NCBI GenBank assembly: GCA_963576475.1
Contig: OY754984.1
Coordinates: 19,803,215-19,867,214 of the forward strand
Direction of reading: 5' to 3'
Length of the DNA stretch: 64,000 bases
Source: Molanna angustata
Lineage: Eukaryota > Arthropoda > Insecta > Trichoptera > Molannidae
Shown: positions 31,570 through 42,044 of the stretch, piece after piece
How positions within the stretch are numbered: the first letter of the stretch is position 1
How the letters are laid out: each line of letters starts with the position of its first letter
The notes under the pieces: generated by a model
Told to the model about the DNA's origin: nothing
What the model saw: the letters and a program-made list of their open reading frames with translations, nothing else
Databases searched by the model: none
Made by a program: the position numbers and the translations under genes

Positions 31570-32185
31570 TTTTGTGAAGTATTATATTTGTGCAATTTTA
31601 CAGTACGATGCATTGAATTATGTGCCACGATTCTCATGTTTTTTTCTCGTGACGCATTATATTTGTGTAATTCTACAGTATTTCTTATTACGATGCATTG
31701 AAATATGAGCTACGATTCTCATACGTTTTTCTCGTGACGCATTATATTTGTGTAATTCTACAGTATTTCTTATTACGATGCATTGAAATATGAGCTACGA
31801 TTCTCATACGTTTTTCTCGTGACGCATTATATTTGTGTAATTCTACAGTATTTCTTATTACGATGCATTGAAATATGAGCTACGATTCTCATACGTTTTT
31901 CTCGTGACGCATTATATTTGTGTAATTCTACAGTATTTCTTATTACGATGCATTGAAATATGAGCTACGATTCTCATACGTTTTTCTCGTGACGCATTAT
32001 ATTTGTGTAATTCTACAGTATTTCTTATTACGATGCATTGAAATATGAGCTACGATTCTCATACGTTTTTCTCGTGACGCATTATATTTGTGTAATTCTA
32101 CAGTATTTCTTATTACGATGCATTGAAATATGAGCTACGATTCTCATACGTTTTTGTTGTGACGCATTATATTTATGCAATTATA
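31570..32185. repeat. 85-bp minisatellite, about 7 units
   Basis: Units of 85 bp carry GACGCATTATATTTGTG, TAATTCTACAGTATTTC, TTATTACGATGCATTG, AAATATGAGCTACG and ATTCTCATACGTTTTTCTC. The inner units look identical; the first (from 31575) and the last (ending near 32185) are diverged. It starts within a few bases of the LINE (AAT)n tail. Confidence 0.9.
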
Positions 32186-32189
32186 AAAG

Positions 32190-33390
32190 TATTTTTAGTA
32201 TTTTTTACTTTTGTAGATCATCAATATCCCGGTACTGCAATTCGTTTTTTTCCCGAAACTGTGCTGTAATTTCCAATAATTTATGTTGTCGGCTAGATAT
32301 ATCAATTGAATTCTATGTCGTTGTTCTGGGTTCGATTTCGAGCCGATGATTTTCAGGAAACAAGTCCAAATTAAATGGTTGGTTTGAATTTCTAAAAAAA
32401 ATATTTAATTTATGATAAATAAATCCGAATAAATTTAACATTTATCGAGTGAATTGTAATGTTTTTTTATTCCAACTATTACCATTTACAAAAAGCTTTA
32501 CATATTCCTTTAATATGATTGAAATTAAAAAGGACAATAACCGTAAATAACCTACATCCTTTAATGGATTTTCATCTCCCAACACAACAAAAACCAATAA
32601 GTTTATTGTCACCAGTCGGGGTAAAAAGTTTTCCTTTACTTTTACCCTATTTCGTGGGTTTTTTGTGTTGTAATCAAAACACGCCATGGATGATTTCAAT
32701 CAGGCCCGGTTCAATTTGAATTTGGTATTTTTTCTATGGTTGAAAAGAGGTTCGGCTATTTTAAACGGCCCATTCATAGTCCCAGCCCCTGGGACTATGA
32801 ATAGGTTAGAGATGGGATAGACAAGAATTTATCAGATAAACGAAAGGCCTTTTTTTTCTTCTTAAAAATAAGGCAAAGCTAGCTAGCGTGCAGGCTCCGA
32901 GTCAAATCTTGCGCAATATAAAAGCGACGTGGTTGAAAGATATAAAAAAAATTCAGTGTGGATACATGTAAAAACGTTCCCGTTTTTTTTTGTTGGAAAA
33001 TCTTGGTTATCCCGTTTGGTGGATAGATTCGCGGTACGAGCAGATTTCATGTCAGAAAAAATCCTGTTTTACAGACAACACACTCTCTCAATAAACTTGA
33101 GAGTTTTATCTCATTGTGATGTGAACGTCTACTAATTCTTAACTTTGCTGTAAAACATTGATTAACGATTAATGGATTTGAAAGAAGTTTTGAATTATTT
33201 ATTCATTTTAGAAATTTGTGTGTTATCCTTCTCTCTCTCTCTCTTTCACACAAATAACCCGTTGTCCGTCCCTTTTTTCCAGTACCTCATTATGTGTCCG
33301 GATTTTTACCATCATTAATAACATTATATACATACATTTATCTATTTACCCGTTACTTTGTTTAACTTTGTATAAAATAAATGTGAACTG
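32190..33390. other. Non-coding stretch with a 13-bp hairpin and CT microsatellite
   Basis: At about 32771-32803 TTCATAGTCCCAG pairs perfectly with CTGGGACTATGAA around a tiny loop. A CT microsatellite lies at 33228-33246. Near 32700 the word ATCAGGCCCGGTTCAA may be an old transposon terminus. Frames of 60-85 codons here have no recognisable similarity. Confidence 0.4.
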
Positions 33391-33394
33391 TGTA

Positions 33395-33480
33395 CTCAAC
33401 ACCAGTTGATTATGGCCTTCTAAGCCGAAACGTTCGTCGGGAGTGAAATAAATCTATTGTCGAATTATATATGTTTATAT
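33395..33480 (+). repeat. GAAAC module with downstream AATAAA
   Basis: ACCAGTTGATTATGGCCTTC, TAAGCCGAAACGTTCG and GGGAGTGAAATAAATC in order. GGC pairs with GCC immediately before GAAAC. About 28 of 35 positions agree with 25080-25116. This type of segment is often found near the 3' ends of Penelope-like elements and related retroelements (family recollection), but no coding part is attached here. Confidence 0.35.
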
Positions 33481-33499
33481 TTCTCATTTTCATTGTTTC

Positions 33500-33690
33500 T
33501 TTTTCTTCTTCTCGTGCCCTGTCATGAAACCCCGTCGTTTGTGATCACTCTGTGGAATCTTTCTCTATCCTCTGCTGCCCGGAATGTCTGCTCCACAGTC
33601 CTGAAACCCGTCCATTCCGTAATATTACGCAGCTAGGACATCTGTCTCCTTTCAGTCCTTCAGCATCTTCTATCTTGCCCTTCAGTATTA
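33500..33690 (-). pseudogene. LINE C-terminal fragment
   Basis: On the minus strand the frame reads GRQMSWLRNITEWTG, FRTVEQTFRAAEDRERFHR and VITNDGVS followed by a stop. This resembles the end of insect endonuclease LINE proteins (the SWLRN-WT-F-AAEDR pattern). The upstream part GKIEDAEG is in another frame, so it is frameshifted and 5'-truncated. Confidence 0.5.
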
Positions 33691-33699
33691 ATTGAAGCA

Positions 33700-34390
33700 A
33701 GTGGTATTTGTTTGAACACTTGGTTTATTATCTTGATTTAGATACAGGCTTATAATAGGACTCAATAAAACGAATAAAGCCTTAAAAATACGAAAGCGTA
33801 ACTTTCCGTTACAACACGGTAGCAAAGAGGTTTAACTAGTCCCCAGTTTCAAAGTTAAACTAAGCATATTTCCCTCGAAAAGAATTCGGTTTGCGAAAAT
33901 TCTGTCTTTCAAAAGATTTTGTAGATAAAAAAAAATATCGGCCTGCGCAAGCTTTTATTACAAAGTGAAATTTGAATAAAAAGGTTCCTTTGTTACATTT
34001 TCATGGCAGCCCGGAGTCAAGTTAATCACGGTCTGAAAAATCGGACGAAGCGAAATCTTATTTGTGAGGTTCTATTTGGATGTACTATTCTTGGATATGT
34101 GTCATGAGTCTGTCTCAAAATCCAGGTCATAATAGGTCCATGAGTGCTGCATTTTATACAACTGCCAAGTATAGATCTCCGAAAATGGAAGAGAATATTT
34201 GACACAATAACTGTAATGTTTATTTAATATTTTATTAAACATTACAGTAAACACGAGTTCTTGCACTCTGGTAATGGGAAATTATGTTTTTTCTTACTGT
34301 GCATCTTTTTCTTTATATATTTTTTTATATATGTATTTTAAATTTAATTAAATAATAAAAAAATAAAAATATTAGCTGTCGGGCAACTAA
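33700..34390. other. Non-coding stretch with a 12-bp hairpin
   Basis: At 34211-34246 CTGTAATGTTTA pairs with TAAACATTACAG across an AT-rich loop. The rest is AT-rich and has no recognised gene or repeat. Confidence 0.4.
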
Positions 34391-34394
34391 CATA

Positions 34395-35235
34395 TATGTA
34401 CTATGTCAATATTAATTTAACACGCACCCAATACGTGTTACGCACAAGTTGCCACATTCTGGAGACTTACGATTTTAGCGATTTTTTTTGGTAACCAGAG
34501 GGGTTACCAATCAAGCATGTTTAGTAACCAGAGGGGTTACTAATAAAGAGTGTTTGCTATATCCCAATTAAGTGGGTTGGTTAACCAAGTGGTTAACAGT
34601 TTAATATCAAATCAAAGTGATTTGATATGATTTGAAATAATAACACAAGGACAGTGGTTTAGAGAGAAGAAGAAAGAATAGGTTCAAACTTACAATGAGT
34701 ATATTAATCACAATTAACAGTTTTCTTATATTAAAGATAAATTTACAATTGATAAAATAACTTACAAAGGAACTTTCTCACAATGAGTAGGTATAACGAG
34801 CGAGTTAGCGAGTGTGTCGAAGTGACTGAGTATTCGCATGGTGAAGTACCATCGTGCTCGCGGGGTCGAGAGATGACCGGTGGTCGAGTGACGAAGTGTC
34901 GGCGTGGTCGCGCAGTGTAGAGATCGGTGGTCGAATGAAGAAGTGATGGCGTGGTCGTAACGGCGTGAAGTGACGACGTGTACAGGTGTACACTTCCTTA
35001 AATAGTTCTGCGCCGAAGGGTAGCAAGTTCAATGTCCTCGAACTTTCTAGACCATTTCATTGAACTATCATATCCAGTTGAAGATTATTGTTACTCGTTT
35101 GACATCGCGGGCGATGAACTCGGCCTAGCGACAAGCAAATATACTTGCCGTCGCTAGGCGCGCGCTTGAAAGAAATTTCTAGAAGTGGTCTGCCACACTA
35201 TATTAATTGTCCACAGATCCAGTCTGAATTTTTTT
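34395..35235 (-). mobile_element. tRNA-derived SINE (family D), copy 2, split by an insertion
   Basis: The body of family D is found reversed in two pieces. GTCTGGATCTGTG and ATTAATAT lie at 35198-35235, and AAGTCTCCAGAATGTGGCAA plus GGGTGCGTGTTAAATTAAT lie at 34395-34480. In the copy at 23300-23420 these are contiguous. The tRNA head is missing or diverged here. Confidence 0.6.
34489..35197 (-). mobile_element. LTR-like insertion (possible solo LTR), 709 bp
   Basis: Between the two SINE pieces lies a 709-bp sequence that starts TGTGGCAGACC and ends GGTTACCA on the minus strand, i.e. TG..CA borders. Within it are a long hairpin CCTAGCGAC..GTCGCTAGG near its start, a TATTTAAGG element at about 35000, and on the other side three successive palindromes (GTAACC/GGTTAC twice, and ATATCAAATC/GATTTGATAT). 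There is no coding sequence. A solo LTR fits, but no target duplication is evident. Confidence 0.35.
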
Positions 35236-35239
35236 TAAA

Positions 35240-35449
35240 ATGTTTAAATTTTTTGTTTTAATTGCAACAATGATAATAGGAACAGCGAAATCAGAAAATG
35301 CTAGAGAAATAATTAAAACAAGGGGCTCTGCCCCTGGCCGCTATCGCGGCCCGTCCCCAACAACCCGCTGCGCGGCTTATTTGTTTACCGCTACGCGTCT
35401 GTTGCGAAATAACCTCATAAAACTAAATATCGTCAAATATACCATTTAG
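35240..35449 (+). CDS. Short frame with signal-peptide-like start (doubtful)
   Basis: The 69-codon frame starts MFKFFVLIATMIIGTAKS, which looks like a secretion signal, followed by about 50 residues with no known similarity. The second half runs through a cluster of GC-rich palindromes (35320-35400), which suggests that the tail is repeat DNA read through. No upstream promoter or intron is evident. Most likely chance; listed because of the unusual start. Confidence 0.15.
   Translation: MFKFFVLIATMIIGTAKSENAREIIKTRGSAPGRYRGPSPTTRCAAYLFTATRLLRNNLIKLNIVKYTI
35318..35405. repeat. Cluster of GC-rich hairpins in AT-rich surroundings
   Basis: Three palindromes follow each other: GGGGCTCTGCCCC, GGCCGCTATCGCGGCC and CCGCTGCGCGG. 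Their composition is unlike the flanks. They may form a structured element or be the end of a transposon; no copy elsewhere in the window was found. Confidence 0.5.
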
Positions 35450-35645
35450 GACATTACACAACATTTAAAAACTAAATATCTTAATGTGAAAACGTTAAAA
35501 TCAAGTAATAAAACAGTATTTTTATAGTAAAAATGCAGAAATTATAAAAAAAAATTCGAAAATGTTTTGTAAGAAATGCGTTATATGAAATGCGTACGTT
35601 TGAAATTACAAACATTGATAATTTGAAATATCATTTAGAACAGTA

Positions 35646-37499
35646 GGGTAGACTGGGGACGATTGAAACAATTTAACTTTAACCGCATGTAGTGGATTAT
35701 CTTCAGTATTTAAAGAAAATATTTTTATAGTGTTTGAAGGAATATGTATCTAGTTCCTAAATAAAATTGATTCGGTGACTATATCTCGATCAGTTAAGCT
35801 ACAATAACCACATTAAAAACATAGGGAAATATGTTTCAATTGACCCCAGTATGGGGTCAATTGAAACAGTAAGAGGGGTTGATTGAAACACTCAAGTATT
35901 TATTTGAAGCGATCGAGTTTCTTTATTCAGTCTTAATTATTTTCGTTACTATAACAGTTTTTAATGAAATCATAAATAATCGGTACTCGTAACATAAAAA
36001 AATCGATATTAATGAACAAAAATATCTTTGACCTATATAACTTAAAATATTTGTGTACTATGTAACTAATTCCTGTACATAACTTATATAAATCTATAAC
36101 ATTTGACAAAGTCAACACTGTTCAAGTGTGATATTAAGCTGGAAATTGAAAATAATGTAAGAAAAAAGTAATATTCAGTTACATACAAAAGTGCTTGTTT
36201 CAACCATAACAATGTTTCAACCATAACAATGTTTCAATCGTAACAACGTTAAATTTACTCGCACTGTGAGCATTTTTCTATTTATACAATTCAATAGTGA
36301 AAAATATGCATAAGTAAAAGGAAATATTACTAAAATAACTAGTAAAATAAGTAGATACATGGGTTGTTATCGACATACCTGCACGTCATAAATGTCATAA
36401 TATTGCATGGGTGCAAAAACTTAAAACCACTGGGTAAAACCACATGAAATCTATAAAAAAATACCTTAATAATATCTAATCTGCCTACATATGTATGTAC
36501 TTACCAGTACTTACAAAAATGAACTTCGAACATAGAAAACAATTCTTTAAAGTCTAAAATTTTGTACCTAAATGCCATATCAAATTAAACTAAACAAACG
36601 GTAAGCCTAAAAAATTTTTTTCGTAATTATTTTTTATCCTACCTACTACAAACTATAAAAAAAGTAAACGAATCACAAATATTTTTATCAGAAAAACATG
36701 CTTTTCACGTTTTGCGAGAGTGATGGCTAGTAAGTGCTGCTCATTAGTGGTAATTGAGTTCGCACATAGGTAGGTATAATAAATATTAATAATAATCATT
36801 CATTATATATAGAAAAGAAAAAATACAGGAAACAAAATATCACGACAATAAAAATACAAAAATATATTTGAAATTCTCCCCGAATATAAGGATACATTGT
36901 GCTTCGAGGAGGAGTTCAGAAAATAAAAATCCAAAAAGGGGGAAAAAAAGAATTACAATAAAAAAATGTTGGTAATTTTAGTCTAATATTCTTTTACTCA
37001 AATGTACATCACTTAATTTGCGAGCATATACTTTTCTCACAAATTATACTACAAAAAACATTGGTGGACGGTTGAAACACAGGGACGATTGAAACGGTTC
37101 AATCGTCCCCAAGCAAGTTGTTTCAAACGTACCCATGTCACGTTACCTACTTCAAAGTCAAAAATATGTGTTTTAAATCAATAATTACGATGAAGAAATG
37201 TAATAAAAATACTCTCAAATAACTATATTAAACAATAGAATAAAACTTTTGGTCAAGACACAATAGTAAACAAGGCTAAAAAGGAAATTAAAATCTAAAT
37301 AATTCTCACTTTTGGGCGCGAATTTCGATAAGTCGTCCTAGTCACGTCTGTGTTGATATGCTGTTCAAGGGCAATTGATGGCAGATTCAAACGTACTAGA
37401 CAAAGCTACAAGTGCCGCGTCACATGTGTAGGAACCGTGGTTTTCGAAATATTTGAGGTGTTTCAACCATGACATGTTTCAAACGTCCCCAGGCTACCC
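35646..37499. mobile_element. TIR transposon, 1854 bp, non-autonomous
   Basis: The ends are inverted repeats of about 26 bp: GGGTAG, one variable base, CTGGGGACG, one variable base, TTGAAACA, on the left at 35646 and reversed on the right to 37499. Each end is directly preceded or followed by TA, as for Tc1/mariner-type insertions. The motif TTGAAAC (or its complement GTTTCAA) recurs about a dozen times inside, clustered near both ends and at 36190-36245. No transposase frame is visible (longest frame 61 codons). The superfamily is not certain. Confidence 0.7.
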
Positions 37500-38250
37500 T
37501 ACACAACAGTTAAGACTGAATATTTTTTATAATAATACAATAATAATGATAAATTATACATATATATATATATACAATTAAATAATGCGATTAAACGGAA
37601 ACATTACATGTCATCTTTTTGCGTATTATTATGACATATTGAAAGCAATGTTGTCAGTATTCAAAATAGATATTCCGCAGATTATTACGATTAAAATTTA
37701 TTGTGAATGTTTAAAATTCCTTGTCAATGTATGCAGAAAATACATATTAAACGATTAATTTGTACTTTTTCGCATCATTTTTTTTTTGAAATAAAAATTT
37801 CGAACGCGAAAATTGTTTAAGGAAATTTTTTCACTGGCGATCCGTTGAAGGACGAAAAAAGATGGCGTTCAGTAATTATATTATAGATTATTTGTAGTTC
37901 TTGTTAATAAACGAGTTTAAATTGCATCAAAGAGAAAACCATAAGATAGCGGAGAAATATTAGCATTAATAACTAAAATTGATATGGTGTTCACTTGAGA
38001 GACGTGTTTTTATCGAAAGTGGATCTCGTATTTTTCTTTTTGTAAGTTTGACATTAAATAGTCTTCATTTACTATGCGGCACGACTGTTGAAATGCTTTT
38101 TATTTCTGCGCAAATAAATATTTTCGGTACGCCATGAATACATAATTATGTAAAGTTTATCAAAAGACAAACTTCCAGTACGACTATTTAAATCGGCGCC
38201 ATTTTTACTGTACGCCACTATGGAACGGCGCAATGTTATGCTTGTACAAG
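37500..38250. other. AT-rich stretch between two TIR elements
   Basis: Contains a short TA microsatellite at 37558-37574. No gene or repeat recognised. Confidence 0.4.
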
Positions 38251-38254
38251 ATTA

Positions 38255-39184
38255 AGGGCCGGTCTTATAAACGTCCGTTAGTTAGATTTCAGACCAAATA
38301 AACCGAAATTTGATACAAATGCTCTATATTTCATCTTATAACAATCCGTTAGTTAAATTTTAGTAAAAGTTTACCGATAGCCTTTACCGACGGTCGGACC
38401 ACCGATTAAGCATTCGTTAACGATAAGTTATAGAAGGATTGAATTTTACCACACTTGTTTTTTTTATGTTGCGGTACATTTTTAATATTACGAATATTTT
38501 GAAAAATACTGTTTTATATTTTTTTGGATTTTTATATTGAATTGCTTTTTTTCGATAAAAAATGTCGGCCGACAGTGATTTTGAATAACCAAAACGAATT
38601 TGATTACAAGATTGTGTTTGACCAAATATTTTATTATTTCAACATGACATTGATGACACTGAATTTCGTTTTATTTTATTTTAATTATTTTTTTAAACTT
38701 TAAATAAAAAAAACATAAAATAAAAAAAAAATTATAAAAAATGAATGAATAATTAATTGTAACTAGTACCTACATATGCATTAAGTTTTTTAAATTTCAT
38801 TTTAATGCCATAAATTAGGCATAAATGCTTGTGATATAAGTGAACAAAATCACTTGAGACGAGATCCAGCGCGCTAGCTAAATAATAAAGGATTATCATC
38901 ATTTTTGTAATTTTTGATATTGTTTGAAGTAAGCAAAAAAATTAAACACTCTGTTTATATATTGCAATGACAGCACCGCTTTATCCATTACAATCCATTA
39001 TAGTCCAATACAAATCTATTGAAAATCCATTGTAGTCTAATTAGACTGTAACTGTCAAATAAACGGACAGTTAAAATAGTTTTATAATACCGCCGATAGT
39101 AATATCTACTTAGGAACATCCATCCGTTAGTAAATCGTTAACATACTTACGAATATTTGGTCTTTCGTTTATAAGACCGGCCCT
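38255..39184. mobile_element. TIR element, 930 bp (PIF/Harbinger-like ends)
   Basis: A perfect 19-bp inverted repeat AGGGCCGGTCTTATAAACG lies at 38255-38273 and, reversed, at 39166-39184. The flanks are TTA and AAA, so a 3-bp TWA duplication with one change is possible. Similar words (CCGTTAGT, CTTATAA) recur inside both ends. Nested at about 38795-38875 is part of SINE family E. No transposase is encoded. Harbinger affinity is inferred only from the style of the termini. Confidence 0.65.
38795..38875 (-). mobile_element. SINE family E, partial copy 3
   Basis: The minus strand reads GCTAGCGCGCTGGATCTCG, then GATTTTGTTCAC, TATCACAAGCATTTATG. The tRNA-like part is internally deleted but the body junction TTGTTCAC..ACAAGCATT is the same as in copies 1 and 2. 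It is nested inside the 930-bp TIR element. Confidence 0.5.
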
Positions 39185-39189
39185 AAATC

Positions 39190-40485
39190 GTATTTTTACA
39201 TCAATATCTCAACAGGTATCATGTAGAAAGTGTACACTGTGAGTTTCGTCATGAAGTTGTGTTGTCTGTACAGCTCAAACTATAAGTTCGGTCAACTTCA
39301 TATTGATAGAAGAAAACTTGATCTTGTATTTTATTTGAATTGTTACTCAAGTCAAACAATATTGTTACTGAGTATATACATTGGGAAGACCACAGAGCAA
39401 ATTTTAATGTCAAACTGCTACATAACATAAATGACAACAACGGGTGTGCATATTATGGTAGAAATAATATTAGAATAATAACATGTCAAAATTTACTGTA
39501 TCAGTTTATACTTTTGTGTTTAAGATATTGGTAACTATGTAATATTGTAATTTACTGTGTTGTGATGTCTGGTGTCCGCTCTATGTAACTATGTATAACC
39601 AAAATGTCAAATATTTGGCTTGGTAAAATTGTAAACTGCTAGCCCTAGAACAGGGTTACCTAGTTGGGCAGCAGTAATATTCATAATAGTCTTTGTGATA
39701 AAGGTGTGAAAAATAAATATCATATGTCAAAAGTTCATTTACATTCAGCTGATATGTTTTCCATAGACATCCGTCCATTTCTTCTCTATGATTTTATCTC
39801 TCAAACTTTTGAAATGATCTCACGTTCTGTATAGTTGTCTTTTTTATTTTATTGTTTTATAACATATGTAAAATTTCAACGATTCAAGGTCATGTCGCAT
39901 GAAGAAGATATATTTTAAATAATTGTATGTATGTGTGATTAAATTCTCTTTCTGTCATCAATTAGAAATTTTCGTACAATTAAAACATTTTTACTGTATA
40001 TTAGGTCTTTGTATTGTTTTGTCTTCCAGCACGATGATTATTTTTTGTAAAACAAACTAATAAAATGTATCTACCTACATCACAAAAATGATTTCGAAGA
40101 TTGTCAATTCCACCAGGAGAAAAAAAGTAGTGAAATATTTTGTGTTGGCTACAATCCACTCTTCTTTCCGTTTTTGAATTTTAATAATGGAATGGAATTA
40201 TTGTCACATTTAAAAGTGTACGTCATACCTACCCAGAAAATCGTTTGTTTGTTATTTACACAAGCACGTTGGATATTGATTTACGTGTTTTCGTTGGAAC
40301 TTTATAATTACTTTGTTGGTACAAAATTTGCGGTTACGCCACTGATTTACTGTATATACATAATATCATACTTTAGTGACGTTATTGTGGATAATTTTAA
40401 TTTGTGAACCTCAAATGTTCGAACGTTGAAAATTATATGTAAACTTATATTTAAACTAATAAGATAGATAAAAATATTTATCTAC
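39190..40485. other. AT-rich stretch, no gene recognised
   Basis: Frames of 60-77 codons occur on both strands at 39230-39534 and 40174-40407 without recognisable domains. A block at 39630-39730 (CCTAGAACAGGGTTACC to AAATAAATATC) could be the end of an old transcribed element. Nothing firmer can be said. Confidence 0.35.
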
Positions 40486-40487
40486 AA

Positions 40488-40560
40488 ACGATAGGTTGGT
40501 GACCGAGCGATTAGGATCCGGATCCTCCCTCGACTGATTTCGACGCATACATAAATTTAA
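40488..40560 (+). mobile_element. SINE family E, degenerate copy 4
   Basis: GGTTGGTGACCGAGCGATTAG and CCTCCCTCGACTGATTTCG align with the head and its downstream junction in copy 1 (GGCAGAGCGGTTAG and CCTCGACCGATTTCG). The middle of the tRNA-like part is lost. Confidence 0.4.
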
Positions 40561-40594
40561 ACTGTCTCAGATGATAGAAACGAGAGCTAATAGT

Positions 40595-41115
40595 TTATGA
40601 AATTTGAAAGTTCAGCAGTATTTAAATCAGTCCAATTAAGATCCAAAGACTTTTTAAAGTTATTTCATGTTGCAAGTGCTTCTCCTTTCACTTTAATTGG
40701 AGCATTTTCAATAGGATTTTGTCACCGTGATCAAGTTATCGATACAGTATGTTTTCGTCTGCTGCATTTTTTCCAATGCAACCCTCGGTATATATTGTAC
40801 TATTTTCCTTGTTTTAAGGTGATCGTCAGTATATTCATAAGAATTGAATCGTAAAATGTCAATTATATCGTCAATTTTTACTATAAAATTGAAAATAAAA
40901 GGGCCTCAGAACTGATCCCTGTGTCACACCGAATTTCAAAATTTTCGATTAAAATGAATTATCATTTTCTACCTAGACTTATAGACAAATTTCTAATTCG
41001 AAAAATTCCCATAAATTCCATTCCGCAAAAAGTAATGTTTCGTAATCAACTATGTAAAAGGTAACGCTCGTATCTAAGATATTGCATTTTTTTCCAGATT
41101 CGGACAGGTACTCTC
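40595..41115 (-). pseudogene. Decayed LINE reverse transcriptase core (CR1/Jockey-like)
   Basis: On the minus strand three RT landmarks appear in order: FYIVDYETLLF near 41040-41070, FGVTQGSVLRP near 40910-40935 and YEYTDD near 40825-40845. They correspond to the A-F-D-x-V-D-H, G-V-P-Q-G-S-V-L-G-P and Y/F-A-D-D motifs of CR1/Jockey-type LINEs. Stops and frame changes interrupt the rest, so this is an old, inactive fragment. It may belong to the same broad family as the C-terminal pieces at 30940 and 49946, but it does not overlap them. Confidence 0.5.
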
Positions 41116-41119
41116 TTGT

Positions 41120-42030
41120 AGTCAATTCGCTGTTACATTTTCAGTATAATCGATTTAATCATTATATAAAAGCATGTAAATATACATTCGTACAGTAAGC
41201 AAACATATATGTAGAATCGATTTGTAACAAACCCTACGACTGGATTCGGTGAAATTCTCCTGTCTCATATCGAATTTCAATTTCCTATTATACGCAAAAA
41301 TGATAATAATATCTATAAATAAATTAATGTATCATGGCGTGAGTTCTTCCGTAAAGAATCGCATTAACTGTGTAACGATTAAACGCGATATCGCAATTAA
41401 GAAATATCGAATAATATGAGAATTAGACATGTCGTGAAACGCAATAATTATAATTCGACCATTGATAAATTGGCATTTGAATTGTTTATATATGTGTTGG
41501 GTCAGAGGGTTTATAGACATTGTGTCACTTTGCGGTTTAACAATATTCAAATGGGTCGGTACTTTGCGACAATTTTGGGATAATTTTGCAGTACCCAGCT
41601 TTACAGAAGCTTTTGTTACTATGGACTCATTTGAAGATGTTCAAATCCATATAAAAATCTTTGTTATAAAACTGATATCTTACGTTTTGGCTCATTGGTA
41701 AGAATATATCTCATTGCTAACTAACTGACCATCAAAAGCCTATACGTATTGTCATGTTATTTATAAGAAATAACCGGACGAAATGAGAGTGAACAATCCC
41801 TTTCGTTTAGGATTTATTCCCATGATAGCAAATTTATTATGCTGGTCAACTCGTGGAGACAGCTCGCTTTTCCCTTACAAAAATGATCGTGTGAGGATCA
41901 AAAAAATGGCTGCCGACATTAGGTAGAATAAGGAGAAAAGGCGCTATGGCGCCTATATTTTTATGTCAATATGTGAGCGTTCTAATAGGGCTAGCAGAAA
42001 GGGTGAGTCTCCATTTTTTTGTCGAGATAA
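41120..42030. other. AT-rich stretch, nothing recognised
   Basis: A 79-codon plus frame at 41462-41701 has no known match. GGCGCTATGGCGCC at about 41940 is a short perfect palindrome. No repeat shared with other parts of the window was seen. Confidence 0.35.
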
Positions 42031-42044
42031 TTGTTCTATAGCAT

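Noticed and set aside
39230..39534. Overlapping 62-66-codon frames on both strands
   Set aside because: No similarity, overlapping on both strands, no splice or promoter evidence.
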